Shown here one piece after another: positions 9,742 to 24,700 of a stretch of 64,000 nt of DNA (positions are counted from its first letter, which is position 1; each line of letters starts with the position of its first letter). The notes under the pieces are model-generated. The model was not told the origin of the DNA and did not search any database. It saw only the letters and a list, made by a program, of their open reading frames with translations. A program made the translations under genes and the position numbers. Source of the DNA: Lutraria lutraria (taxonomy: Eukaryota > Mollusca > Bivalvia > Venerida > Mactridae); the NCBI GenBank assembly GCA_964023205.1, contig OZ026841.1, positions 31,076,399-31,140,398 of the forward strand, read 5' to 3'.

Positions 9742-12700
9742 GTACTTCTTAATTCTAACTTTTAATTTGTATTTGTAGAATCGACATCTATCTATGTTAT
9801 TTTTGGTCATTTTGTTTATATTTGTTAATGAACAATTTTATTTGAATTAAGCAATTTAATAAATTAATTAAAATATGTATCTGATAGTAGGCTTACTTGA
9901 TTATGAACTTTTATACAAGTCACCTACATGATTATGGAAACACTGTTAATGAATCCAGTTATGCTGTTATTAATATTACTCTTTGATTATTGCTTATACA
10001 ATTACTATGTTCATTAAATCTTTCAGACAATGTCAACCAATGATAGCCCTGATATTTCTACCTCACAACAAGAGTCAACTATGTCTGATGGTACTTTATA
10101 TTACACTTGTCAATACCTCATTTCCTCAGTTTTCTTAACAGTAGCTGTTTGTTTATTGACCTGTCTCTTTCGTTTTTGTTCATTAATTTGTACATGCATA
10201 CAATTTATGATAAATATACTTGCAGTTATAATTGATAAGTTCAAAAGTGATATTTTAGTATTTTTTGGGGTGTTCTTTTAGTATATGATATTTGATGATT
10301 TGGCCAACTAAGACAGTCTTAGTTCATCTTTGGAACCTTCTTTTCGATTCTGACAAAAATTTTAGTTTTGGAAAACTTATTTATCACCTTCTGATTTCAG
10401 GACCATATGGTTATGATGATGGTAATTCCACATCCTCTCTTCATGATAGCCCACAAGATGAGGCAGTCAGTACTGCTATTATGGAACTATCGGGGGAATT
10501 GATGCTTGGTCAGTTTACACGTCACAAGGCAACCTCTGGTGGTAGTGAAAGTTCTGACATATCAGATGATGACATTCGGAGACAGTCTGGTGTTATCGCA
10601 AAATATCCGGAATCCTCCACTGGTTTGTCGGACAATGATTGGAATCCTTATGCGACAGAGTCAGATACTAATCAAACACCTAGATCACCCAGATCTGCAG
10701 CTAGTGATGAACAAAACGGAATTGGTTATATCTCAAAAGCCACATTTAGTATTGCGCAACCGAAAGAGTCTACAACTACAGTTTCTATGACAACTGGAAA
10801 AGTTACTGTTGATGGAGACAAAGTGTCAAAGGAAAATGGTCATAATGCTAATGATAGACTTAACATATTGAGATATGTTATGGATGATGATAAAAAGTCA
10901 GGTGAAGATAGAAGGTGTACCGTTAGGTCACCAGAGGATGATGTAAGAGTCCAATCACCTGATACTGCACGTAGTGGATATTCAGATGGCAGTAGATCTG
11001 GGCGACAGTCAACTGAGTCTGGACAAACTATGGACACAATAAGAAGAGAGTCTACTGAGTCTGCTGGAAGTTTTAGATCTGATCAAAGGCAATCTTCAGA
11101 GTTTAGTCGTGGTGAAAGTAAGAGAGAGTCGGTTGAATCAGCAAGGTCTATACAGAGTGATGGTACTGAGGCTCATTCTGGGAGACAGAGTGTGGACTCA
11201 GCTCAAAGTGGACGTAGTTCAAGGTCAGATTTAGATCAGAGTGGAGGTAGTGGCCAGTCTGGGAGACAATCAGCTGATTCTCAAGGAAGTCAGAAGTCTA
11301 CTGGAAGAACCACTGCTAGTGACAGATCTGAACGTCTAGATAGAATTAAAGATGCTGCTGGCGATAATTTAAAGGAGTTGATTCAGTTTGAGTCTGCTCA
11401 AAGGTTTGCAAGTGCTAGTGGAGATCCCTCCTCTACGAAGAATAGATATGAACCAACGAGTGCTGACTTAGGTGGAGATAATGTTGTACGTACAAGATTA
11501 ACTGCAAAACTCGAACCTTATACACCCTCTGTTCGGTCTTTAAAGTCTCCCGATTATAGTTCGAATGTTGGTAGCAGTGGTTACATAAGCATTGCTGAAA
11601 GAGAAAGACTTCTGAATAACAGAGATGATGTTACACCACCTGTCAAGGCAGTGGATGATAGACAAAGTGACAGATTTGATAGAGACCGTATGCAGTATGA
11701 AAGGTCTAGACCTGGAACTAGTTCTGTTAATCACCCTGATGTGGGCTTGAATTTAATTCCTCATCGTTCACCTAGTGATGTTTCAATGAAGAGAGTTTCT
11801 AGTCTGTTTGAAGAGACTAAGAGACAAGTACGGGAAGCTGTTGCTGTTCCAAGACCTGAGCCATCTGGCAGTGAAGAGAGATTTCCATTGAGTGAAAGGA
11901 TATCCTTGCCTAAGCATGAAGATTCGTTTAAGGATAAATCTGCCACTACTAATGCAAAAGGTGATAAGTCTAGAGATTCTGAGATTGCCAGATCTCTTAC
12001 AAGTGAAGAGGTAGCTAGAGTTCTAGGAAGATATGCTGATGACGACAATCTGGTTTCCGGTAAAGCTAACTCAAAAATAAATGGAACCGGCCCTGTAGCA
12101 GCTTTGAATAAGGTTGACAAAGAATCTGATGATGATGGCTCTAGAGTGACCCCAGCTAGACATGAAACGCCAGACTCTGTTAAAACTGAAGATTTATCAG
12201 ATGATGAAATCTCAAGACGAGTAAGGGCTCTCATTGCTCAGACAGGTAATTACGGAAGTCATGGTGATGGGAAACCAGTTGAATATGTTCCAAGAACGAT
12301 TGATTATTCAAGGCTACAAAAGGATCTACAAGAAATACAGGACAGTTTACAAGATGCTCCCCCACCAATGGCAGACGATAGCATTCATGTTCAGAGGCGA
12401 AATATCAGAGACTCTGTAAATGGTGAAACTGAAGAAACACAAACCAGAGATGAACCAAGATCAGATTCACGATTAGAAAATACTGCTACAACTACTGGAG
12501 GTCGAGAAAGTGGAGCTAGTGAGTATGGTCGTAAACTTGTATGGGATTACGGTGCTGACTTGGAATATGATAGAGGCTATGATGGTCAGTTTATTGGTAC
12601 AATGGCTACAACTGGTACTGACACTTTGTCATCTTCACAATTTCGCAGTACTTCTGGTTCTAACACTCTGGTCAGACCTGATTCAGCTGTATCAAGTCGA

Positions 12701-15700
12701 ACTGATAATGAAAATACAGACATTGAGGGTACCAAAACTCTTACAGGAACTGATATAACTCGTGCTGAAAAAATTGTTGAGCAGGTAATGAACAGAAGAG
12801 CTGAAGGTGACTTGAAAGAGTCTGTTGAAGATATTATTGCTAGGTATAGAAATGAAAGACGTGATTTGTTTGATAGACTGCAAGCTCCACCTGAACCCAA
12901 AACTATAAAACCTGTCAGTGAATTAGGTATCAAACGTTTGCCTGATAAAGAAAGACCCATTCTGAAAGATCCTGATGTTCTGTTAGCTACCACTGAGCAA
13001 AATGTGGATCAAAATGCAGCAAGTAAAAAGCAGCAAGGCTTAGCTGAGAGAGTTTACAAGATTCTTACATCAGAAGAAAATGATGTGGAAGACCAGGATA
13101 AACCTAATGAAAAGGGAATGGCAAAGCAGGTTTTTAAGATACTTGCAAGTGACAGACCTCAAGAACAAGTTAATGGAATTCTCACGGAAACTATGGCAGT
13201 GGAGCATGAGTTACTTAAACAAATGGTTTCAAAGCCTAAAGATGATTCCAGCCTTGATGATAGTGGTCTAAATGGAACAACTGAAGAGAGTTTTACACTT
13301 GATGACAATAATATTAGGAAACAACTTGAATATTCTCAATTCAGTTCTCCAGGCAAGGGAGATAAATCAGAATTGACTGCATTAAGGGAGGTAACTTCTG
13401 CTCCATATTCATCAGTCAGCAATGCAAAGTCCCTGCTTTCTACTCAACTGAAGAAAATGTCGGAAAGAAATTTTGATAAAAGCGTTGAATTTCGAACCCC
13501 ATATAGGCAGACAATAAGCTGTTACCCTGTATATGGTGTTGACCTACCAAGGACCCAGGTAGATGAGGAGCCCAGAGAAGCATGGATGCCAGTGCGACGC
13601 AGTGCTACTGCCAGAAGTTCATCAAATAGAGACAGTGCATTGTCTAGGTGAGAATTCCTGTTCAATGTACTTTTACCTTTTTATGCCCCCGTCATTCGAA
13701 ATGGCAGAAAGGCATGAAGTGCTACCCCTGTCAGTTCAAATTTTGGTTTCTGAGCGATGACTTGAGAAATATTTCATAGATTGGTTTCATATTTTACATT
13801 AAGGCTTATAATAATGAAAAACAGATCAAGTTTGATTTCTGTTGAAACATTTTCACAGGAGATAACATCTGGCCCCTTTTTGACTTAGCGCTCAGTAGGA
13901 TATTTGTGTCCTCCTGACACATTTCTAGTCTTTTGTATCAAACAATAACTATAATGCAGATATATTCATATATTCATTTTAATATAAAATTGTTGTCAAT
14001 TTCTGATATCATCAAACATAGTATCTGTTAAGTACCATTCAGTGAAGTCCCTTAATTTTGATTTCATATGTTTGTCGTATTGTCTTTTCGCTTTCAAACA
14101 CAGATCTATGTTAACTTTTTTGTAAACTGAAAGTATAGAGTATTTTACTGTAATCAGCCAAGTTTCATTGTTATCTTCTTATTGTTAACATTTTAGTGAT
14201 AGATTTTACCTAACAGACAGAGATCAGATATCTGGTGATACTGATAGAGGTCAGACAAGAAGTAGAACCTACAGTGACCCATTTGACTTATCCCCCAGTA
14301 GACGACCAGTTGGATCTCTCAGGTTTGTCTTACATTTACCAATATTATTTATATAAATGTTCAGCTGACGGTGCTGGTGTTCTTAAATTGTCCAATCTAA
14401 TTGATAAACATAACCTATCTATTGTGTTTATCATATGGCCATTACTGAACTTTATTTCACTTACATAGGTAAATTTATGACTTATTTAAGTATCTGACCA
14501 GTAGTCCAGGGCTCGTATTTGACTCCTAAAATGGCATTTTGACTTTTGAAATTAGCAAAATTAAGCTTCTGACTTATGAGAATTTGTACCAATAGCGTCA
14601 AATTTAGTATTACATCAGTATGAAATTTTGTTGACTTCAAATTATTATCAATCAACTTGGCCCTCAACTTAGTGTCTTTTTCCTTGTGATGTGTAAGTCA
14701 GTATTTGGGGACAAATGATCTAGGTTAATTATCTTCATTCTGATTATCTGATGCCATTGTAGCGTACCTGGTCTCGAACTTGTAACATATCAATCAATAG
14801 GCTTATAAGTTATGTAGTTCTACCTTCTTTTGACGGAGTTAATCATTTAAACTTTCTTTTCATCATTTATTATTATTGATGTAAAATCTACCGGGTACAC
14901 TTTTTTTTACACTTCTCAGTTTTACAAGCCCAAATACTAAGGGATGATTTGTGTAAAAATCTATCTAAAAGGTCTGCATTATGGTTCATTGTTGAGCTAA
15001 GTTGTGATTCAGTTTCATACAAGATATCTTGTCTGTTCAGAAGAATGGTATCAATTTTTTATTTTTTTTATTTAGAAATTAACTTAGCAAAAGAACCAAA
15101 AAATGGTCTAAAGTTATATATTTCTTATGTTAATAGCAGGGTTTTCTTTAGGGCTGTGGCGAGTTCTCGGGTATTCGCGAATCAAGTCATTACTAAGATT
15201 CGTGGTTTGCAATCTTGTTTTTTAACAAATTAAAAGTGTATTCTTTGTTCTTAAAAATCCCTTTACTCTGAATAAATATTGTCTCATCATGGACTACTTT
15301 GTTTGCCAAGATGTCCAACCGGTTCTTTAAATAATGATGCTGGTAGATCAATTAACTGGAAGGGAGTACATGTACGTATAAATTTAAGCCATAGAACAAT
15401 TTATATTGACTTACTTCATTATTCCTAAAAATAAATTAGAGCTCTGTATTCAGGTCTGCAATTTTGAAGATTTAGATGGGTTACTTGATAACAAAAGATT
15501 TGTGATTCAAATTGTGGATTGTAAGTGTTGAATCATGGATTGGATCGGGTCGACACTTACCCAACAATCTACAGCCCTAGTTTTCTTACTACAAAAGTGA
15601 CACTGATAGTATTGTCCCTTATAAAATAGCTTAATCATTTCGAAAGAAAAAAATCTATTTTCCCTACTTGCAGTATAAATATTCCCACAATTTGCCTCTT

Positions 15701-18700
15701 TGGTGTAATTTCCCCCCTTTTACATGTATCAATGCCCAGTCTTCACCTTGTCCAAAAAAAAAACACCTGAAAAAATATAAAAGTACTAGTTTATGTTTTT
15801 TCTCTGAGCTTATAGGTTGTTTAAGATATTTTGTACATTTACTTAATTTGCTGTAGGCAATTTATTATCTTGTACATTAAAACATATCCCTACATGTTTA
15901 GTGTGGTGATAAAATAATACATGACTATTTTGTACATTTCTTTTTATTTAATTATGTATTGATTATTTATTTTCACTGTACTTGTTGTTCATGTATATCT
16001 TGCTGTAATGTCATCATATTACATTTAGAATTTCAATTAATAGAAAAATCTTCGAAGGGACATAACTTGTGTCTGGCATTTTTTCTCTGGAATTAAGCAT
16101 TGCACCAACAGCCCGAGTCATTTGGTGAAAAAGTTACCATACCCGGGTAGAAGCACCGACCTTTCATAAGCCCAGACTTACAGACAGACTAGAAAAACAT
16201 TTACAAAGTCAATTGTAAGCCTATTACTGGTAATTGAGAAATGTTATGTGTATTTGAATTCTATGAAATTCAATATGAAGATGATAGTACTGATACTGTT
16301 ACATTGAGACTAAATAATAGCATAATGTCTACTGTATGGCTAATACTTGTCTATACATTAGTTAACCCAAGTAAATGTTATATTAGTCACAGTAAACTAA
16401 GCATTTAAAGCTGTGATGCACAATGATATTTTAAAAATAATTAATTTCAAATCATTAAGTTTTCAGATTACTCTCCCCCCCCCCCTGTAAATATTGATTC
16501 TAGTCCCTTTAAAATTACTGAATTTTATACTTGTATAATAAGCAATGTTGAATGTCTACTGCAATTATGTCCACCCTAGTTTCCTGTATCAAGGAACTGA
16601 AGCATTTGTTATAAATTAATGGAAAGTGTTTCATGAAAAAAGTGCTTGCTTGGTCAATCAATATCATGACCTATTTGCAGGAATTTGGTCAGAAATATTT
16701 CATGTTTAAAGACTGAGGAAGAACAAGACTTCTCATGTCTTTCTATGGACTGTGATCTAGTTGTGACTTTGATGTAACTATGTGTGTATGTCTGTACATG
16801 TGAAATGTTTGCTGTGCTGTATTTTTCCTATTTTAAATTTTATCACAAACTTTGTAAAATAGTTAGAATATTTACATAATTTATGTCTTGTGTTTGTAGA
16901 GAGGGTCATGTGAGATCAAGATCTGAGGAAGCTGGTAATGTAAGTGATATAAGTCAGCACAGTTTTGCTGAGCCTACATACAGTCCAACTGAGCGAAGAC
17001 AAGGCTCTTCACCTAGGACGTAAGTTTGTCATTACTTGTATTTGCATACATGCATCTAGCTAATTTAATATATAAATTCCATGTCTTGGAGCATTGTACC
17101 TTTAAACAATACCTTGATATTAGTTTTAAGTGGTGAAGTACATAGAAATGTGCATTATCGGTAGTTAATATTTGTAATAGGTGCTAGTAAGTTTGCAGAA
17201 TTTTTTCTTGTTAATTTACCTGATCATATGGTTAAGTCACATGCTCAAGATGGGAGAGACTCATTTGATATTTGTTTACAAGATGTTTTATTTAAAATCA
17301 CTCTTGACCTACCTCTGAGATTCAAACATTATGCCAAGAAGTTGTTAATTGCTTACACAAGACCATAGTCAATCATGTAGGCATTACTGATATATCTTTT
17401 AATAAATGATGTAAAACCAAAATAAAAACATGTAATGTTAATTAGTGCTGTGAATAAGTTTTCATGAAGTCCAGACTAGGGAAATGAACTGTAAATGATT
17501 ACAGTATGTATCTGCTAATTTTAGTCAAACAAAAATGTACATGTATGTGGCTAGATACTAAAACATGAGTTTTATTTGCTAATGACTCACGCTACATTCT
17601 ACCCTCAGGCCAACATTACTTAATAACCATGAATGTTGTATCAAGTTAAATATGTTTTGTAGAGAAGTCATCTCCAAATTTAGCCGCAAGTCTTTCACTA
17701 ATGGCCTGTGAAAATGTATATTGTCTTGCCACATCTTTTCTTGAATATTTCATGATGAACCTTTGTGTCATGGAGGACAAAATGGCGATTGTCTTTTCAT
17801 GGCTTATCAGTTATACCAAAATAGGTGCCATTTATGACTATTGGTAGTATCATTAGTTTGTTAACAAAATGAACTTTGTTCAGATCATTCTGATTGATTA
17901 TGCATTTTCATGAAATTCCACATCTGATAAAAAAAAATCAAAAGAAGGGGCCTCATTGTGCAAGTTTAGAGCTTGAGGCTATACAATAATGTCTGACATC
18001 AAATCAAAATAGTTAGCTGGACGGCTTCCTCACATGTGATATTTTGTCCCAAATGGGATACATACTCTCAGCTTTTAGAAGCTAGTTATTACTAGTCAGA
18101 GATTATAACTACTCCACTACATAGGCCTCCTTGTTTCTGTTAAGTATTCACAGTGTTAAATATCTTTCTATTTCTAATAATTTACCTTAGTTTCATTTTG
18201 GTTACTGGACACATCCACATGTACACATTTTAACAAAATATTTGTACATTTCAGTTTGAAGCCTGAAGGCCTTTCTACACCTCAAATTCATCGACCACAA
18301 GGTTGGTTGTTTTCATTTTCCTTGTCATTAAAGTGGTAAAAGATATTAAGTTTTATGTTGATTTGGCTATATATATTGTATAAGGATCTTATTTTTATGT
18401 ATATTGGTTGTAAAATAATTTAGCAACAACTACTTTGATGAAACATGTTGCCACTTTTCCTGTCTAAATTTTAGCATTCTTTGTTGGTAAATAAATTCAA
18501 CCCTTTTTAGATCTAAAGCATTCCATTTCGTCAAGAAAAATTTTTGCTATGATACAGAAGGTAAAATATGGCCCCGACTTAGGGAATGGAACATTGTCCC
18601 TTGTTTTGGATACAATGTTAATTTTTTGTTTTGCAGCATATTGTATTTTACGTCATACAAAACATAAAGGTATTGATATGTTAAGTAGCAACGATTGTTA

Positions 18701-21700
18701 GCAAAATGAATTTTGAACTTAGAAGTCCTCTGAACTGCACAATTTAGCAATCTGTGTGAATAGCAAATATCAGTCACTTTTCTTCTTAGTAATTATCAAC
18801 TATTATTTTGTTATTAGCCATTTCAGCACTCTTTGTCCCAAAATTAATTAATTTGAGGTATTTTGTGCAAAAATCATCTTAGTATGAACCTCTCTGTATC
18901 ATTGTTGGTATTCCATCCACATGTCAGATTTGTTGGAATTCCATCCACATGTCAGATTTGTTGTATTTTTGTTAAGTTTCTTTTTATTTGCAGTTGATTT
19001 TTATTCCCTTGTGTGAAGTTTTTTATTTTAATGATAATAAATTAAAGTCCCAATAGCTTTTTGCTGTAGAAATTAATACAAATTATATACAAATAACAAG
19101 CAACTGCTGATATTATCCCAAGATAATTTTTACTGACGAAACAAGCCCTTTTTCTACTAAAAACACTCATTTCGCTGTGAATTTTGCTTTTGTAACTTGA
19201 AATATAAAGAGTGTGTGATGTCACTTCATGCCGTGTGCATAATATGACTGCGGGAAAGCACAGTAGTTCTATAAATAGTAATTTTTTCAATGATATTAAA
19301 AAAAATATGATAGTGGTTTCAGAAACATTTTTTCTTGCTATAAAGTATGCACGGGAGGAAGACACACCGGATTCCTCTGTTACAGGACAATCAGAAACCA
19401 TTACGACCGATAAATTCATAAGCTTACGGGACTTTAAGGGATTGATGCTAAATTATTGTAACTGGTTCTATACCGCTGAAAATCAATGTCAGGCTACAAT
19501 GGAATTTTGCTCCAACATATGATTTCATTGGCTGAATAGAAAAGGTTCAGATAGCATCAGTATTGGGATAATATGGTTCTACAAGCATACATGTATGAAG
19601 TAGTTTTTAGAATCAAAAAGCATTTACTAGTTTTAATTAAAATTTGAGATACAATGGTTTAACATCAATGTATCAAATACAGAAATGTTGTTTTTCTTTT
19701 GTTTATGTTAGAATTCTATGACAAAAAGAAACCAGAGGTCAAAGCTGTAGTCAAACCAAAAGAAGGTAGCAATCCTCACAGTGTGACCTTTGATCTTTGA
19801 CCTTCAAATATATATTTGACTTATTATCCAGTTTATCATTGACTAACCAGTGTGTTCCACTGTGTATTTTGCATTTTGTGTAAATCAGTGCTGACAAAAA
19901 TTTCACTCATGTTTGCTTAGTGTATCACCTGCTTTTCACATCTGTTCACTAAGGTCATTACGCCCACCAATCTCAAGGTCGCACTAAAGTCAGTGTGTCA
20001 CAGTTCATCAAGGTCAGAGGTCATTAAATTAAATATACATATAATTTTTGTAAAAAATAACCCTACTTTTGATAATTTACCCATTTGTATATAACATTAA
20101 AATCTAAATCACTCTGATTTAATGACCTCTGATAATGAATTTATAGCAATGCGGTAGCAATCAGATTTTTAATCCACAAAAAATTATGGTTCTTATTTTT
20201 GTTACTCTGATGTTATTTAGTTTGAAATATACTTTGTGAAGAAGTTTTTTATCTCACAAAACTGAACTTGATCTGATCAACCCACATAAAGATTGGTTGT
20301 AAGGATATTTTCATGTCACACTTTTCTCTGCTTGAACAAATGTATTCTTTAATAACACTGATATTACTGCAGAATGGTCGTTTGAGTGTTACACAAGTGT
20401 TAGTATCACTGATTCCAGTGATCCTCATCACCATAGCGACAGTAGTGGTGGAAAATTACTGCGTTGCCATGGTTACCAATTATATGACAATCCTGATGAA
20501 CCTGAAAATCATTTGAAACAAGACATACTGACAAGTTTAATGACAGAAAACAAATTGAAATCTCTGGATACACAAAATACTGTAAAGCACGCTCACCAAA
20601 GTCGTTCGAGGGAGAGGAGATCCAGGGGTCAAAAAGTGAACTTTTCAGATGGTCAGATGTCAAGGTCATTACCTAATTACTATGCTAACCCAGGTTTTGT
20701 AGAGACTGTGCCATTTTGTACTGACGAAGTCTATGAATTGCTGTCTAGGAGTCAGGCCCAAGAGGCCAAACTAGCTGAGTTACAGAAAAGATTGTTTCCT
20801 GACCAAGGAGTCCTTTCTGACCATTCCTCTTTTGAAAGTAGGTCACCATCAAGTGACCGTCAAACTCTTGGTAGCCATGGCAACCGTGTATTTTCTCCAA
20901 AGAGAAAAGCCAAGTACACAAGAAGGGGGTGTAAGTTAACAAGAATGCAAATCTATGTTGCAATTAACTCTGAATGTGTGTGCTTAGTAAAAATAAAATA
21001 GATTTATAGAGTAACATGTGAAGCTTTCACTTTCAGTGTCGTATAAACATAATAAGTGTTTCAGCCAAATAAATGAATGGATTGGAGGTGTTTAGTAATA
21101 ATTTTAGAATGTTGCAGTAGCTGATTTAAGGAACTCTGTGTTCTTGATTTGATGTGTTTTATGTAACTTGTAGCAATATTTTTTCTGACTTAACTGTAAT
21201 AGTAATATAACTGACTTAGTACATGTACATGTAATGCAGTGATTGATGTGATAGTTTAAGTGTAGACTGAAATGAAACAGTTTTGTGTGACTTGATAGAT
21301 ATGTCTGAAATTCTGTTTTATTCATCCCTTTAGTGCAGCAAATTCTTCATGAACAGAAATAATATTATACAATCTTGTTGCACTTAAGGAATGAATGTTG
21401 TCTCTCTTGTCTGTTGAGATATAATCATACTTTCTGTGATTCTGTGTGTGACATTCTTGTATATATCTAATCAGTTAAAACGGTTCATGTACAGAAATAA
21501 TATTATGCACTAAAGGAATGAATGTTGCCTCTCTTGTGTCTGTTGAGAGATAATCATACTTTCTGTGATTCTGTGTGTGACATTCTTGTATATATCTAAT
21601 CAGTTAAAACGGAAATGATGGCTTAAGCTTGATGCTGTGTCTGTAACCAGTGTGGTGAATAATTGTGTTAGTTTTTCAATTGTAACTATTTTTCTGTGTG

Positions 21701-24700
21701 CTTATTTTTGTTTTTGTCTGATGTGATCGAATACAGTTTGAATTAAAAAAAAATTGTAAAAAGACAACAGACAATCTTATGATGTTTTGTAGTTAACAGT
21801 GTTTTTTTTATTTTTTTAAGGAGACAATCTTTTTTCAATATTTTTTGTAGTTCAGTTATATAAAGGGATTTATGATGTGACTTATAAATTAAAGCTTCAG
21901 TTATTGATCAGATTCAGAGGGTTGTATACAGTTATCAGTATTAGAATTTATAATGTATTTAGCTACAATTTCATAATGTATAAGAATCCAGTCTTATTCA
22001 CGCTCTTGTTTTTGCTAAAAAACTTGATGATTATCTAAATGATTTTTGCTTTTTTATTAGATTTCCGATCAGGAGGATCCCCATCACCTACAGAATCTGA
22101 TACCAGTGGGTCCAGAAAAGGGGCCAAAGTTAGACCTTACAGGTAAATATGTTAAAATATTATATATTATATTATAATTATTGTTTGATAAAAATGAATG
22201 GACGATAGGACACTCTGAAGGTATATTGTCGTATAATTAAATGTATGCTTGATGTTTTAAGAATAATTTTTCACTCACATTTTAAACAATAGTTTTCTTT
22301 AATGATATAGAATATGTGACAAAGCCTTGTATGTTGCTATTTACAAAGTATACAGTAAAACTCGCTTATAACGAAATGCCAGGGGGTATAAAAATTATTT
22401 CGCTGTAACCGAGTTTTCATTGTAACCGAGCACACGCTTATAGTGAAATTTCACTGTAAGTTGCTCACATATAACGTACTTCGTTATAACCTGTATCGGA
22501 GGTATAATTCTTCTAGATCTATGTAATTATATGTCATGCAATAAATGAATAGAAAACCTTGATGCATATGTATTTTATTCGTGTATTACATTTGATATTG
22601 TGAGAAATGTATTTAATTTGAATAAATGATGAAGTTGATGAATGAAAAGACTGAATAATCATGTCTTTCATTTTCAATATTCCAGTGATCGTGCTCGGTG
22701 CTACTTCAAATTTCTTTGCAACACTAGTTTTAGATTCAGTTTCACACGCCTTAATAATCTCATATTTGGTATTTAATGTCAGTTGCTTTCGTTTTCCAGA
22801 TGGCGACCCTTCCATATTTTAACATAAATATTTCCTGACTGACTAACGCAAACAAAATGAGACTTTTAAAATGTATGCAATTTTATTTTGTAAATCCTTT
22901 TCACTCAATAAACATGAAATAATTGACCGTGAAAACATTGAGAACTTACTCAAACAAAATAATTTAAATTGATACACTCCGGTAATCGGTATTTATCACC
23001 CGTGAAAACGCTATTGAATTTCATAACAATGGAAAGCTACGGGTCAAAATAATATCCAATACGTAATTATCACGGTCAATAAAAGTTTTTGCTTTGATGT
23101 TTGAAAAAATTTAGTTTCATTGTAACCGAGCATATTTCCTCTAAAACATGATTCTGGGGCCAAAAAAATCATTTCACTGTAACTGAGTTTTCACTGTAAC
23201 CGAGTTCACTGTAACCGTACATTTTTATATAGAATAAAGAAGGCCTCAGCCGGGCCAAAAAAATTGTTTCACTGTAACCGAGTTTTCACTGTAACCGAGT
23301 TCGCTGTAAGTGAGTTTTACTGTATTTTGATATAAAGATATGAGATTATGACTTTGTTTGGCTGAACATATTAATGATGAAAGTTATTGTATAATTTTGA
23401 AGGAGGTATTGTTACGGCAGATTGTAAGTACATAAAGGTGCTGGTATTTGGTGCTAGTATAGTTAACTCAAGTAGTACACATGATTGCACCAAATATACA
23501 TATTCTGGAAAAACAAATTCCCAAAATTACTGATAAATATAAAAATGTCACAAGTCTGTGTGAAGGCAGTTTCTTTCATTTGTTTGCTAAATTTAAAACA
23601 ATGTCTGGATGTAGTATATGGTTGTAAACATCGACACAGTAGAAAATTTACAAGAAAATAAATAATTTATTCAAGGTGTTTAGTTATCTTCTTGCAGAAA
23701 GGTTTTTTAGTGATACAAGTCTGTGTGATTTATATTTTGAGACTTCTTAGAACTGCAACAATGGTGTATTTAACAAAATATGTTAAACCTACAGAATTAG
23801 ATCTAAAACACAAAAGTAATTTGAATAGAAAATTAGCTTTCAATGCAAGTGGACTCCTTATAATGGTGATCGCTCAATCTGGTTTGACTGTATGGAGCTG
23901 CTCATGTTTACTGATTATTTATTTCATTATGTTTATTCAGCCCCACATGGAAGAAAGGGGATATAGTGCTTGGCACATGTTGGTCAGTTGCTCTATCAGT
24001 AAACCTTGTTCAACCAATAACTAGAAAACAATTTCACGTACAGTCCTCATACTTAAATTGGAGGTCGTTTATCGCATGTAGTGATGTAGATGACCCCTAT
24101 TGATTTTTAGGTCAATAGGTCAAAGTCTTACTATGCAGTTGGCATCTAGGGGACATTTCACAAACACTTTGTTTTATTTGATACTCATCAGTTTTCCTCA
24201 TTATTGAAATTTTCCCATGGTTTGCACCTATAGCACCAAGCAGTTACGAATCCAATCATTCTGCTGTCTTCAGCAAACACAGCAGTCCCTCCTGCGATGT
24301 AACCATGGAAACATGAGTTTTATTGTACATTATGCACTGGTGATGGTTGGGTAATGAGTCTGATAATTAAAAAAATATTTTGTGTTATGTATTAAAATAA
24401 TGGAAGCATTCTTTAATAATAGCACTGAAACTTTTAGCTTACCCCTCATGCGTACATTATATTGTATATGCAACAGTTAATGTTACATTGGTCTCTTTAT
24501 TTGACAAAAATTATCTTAAAAAGAACAGAATGTGATTCCATATTGAATGGCCTGCTGTTATTTTTCAGGCCTGCTGGCAGTAGGGAAGTATACTATACAG
24601 AGAGTGGAGCTGATGACACTAATGAGAGTGGTACCACTGTAGAGAGTACTCATATAGGTAGGGTAAAACTCATAGTGATGATAATAAACAAATGAATGTA

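Noticed and set aside
19042..19522. Open frames of 103 and 125 codons on opposite strands
   Set aside because: They cover a MITE copy, differ in frame from the other copies and show no domain.
23692..24024. 110-codon open frame with hydrophobic stretches, in an ALMS1 intron
   Set aside because: No recognisable domain, no splice context of its own, AT-rich; looks like chance.
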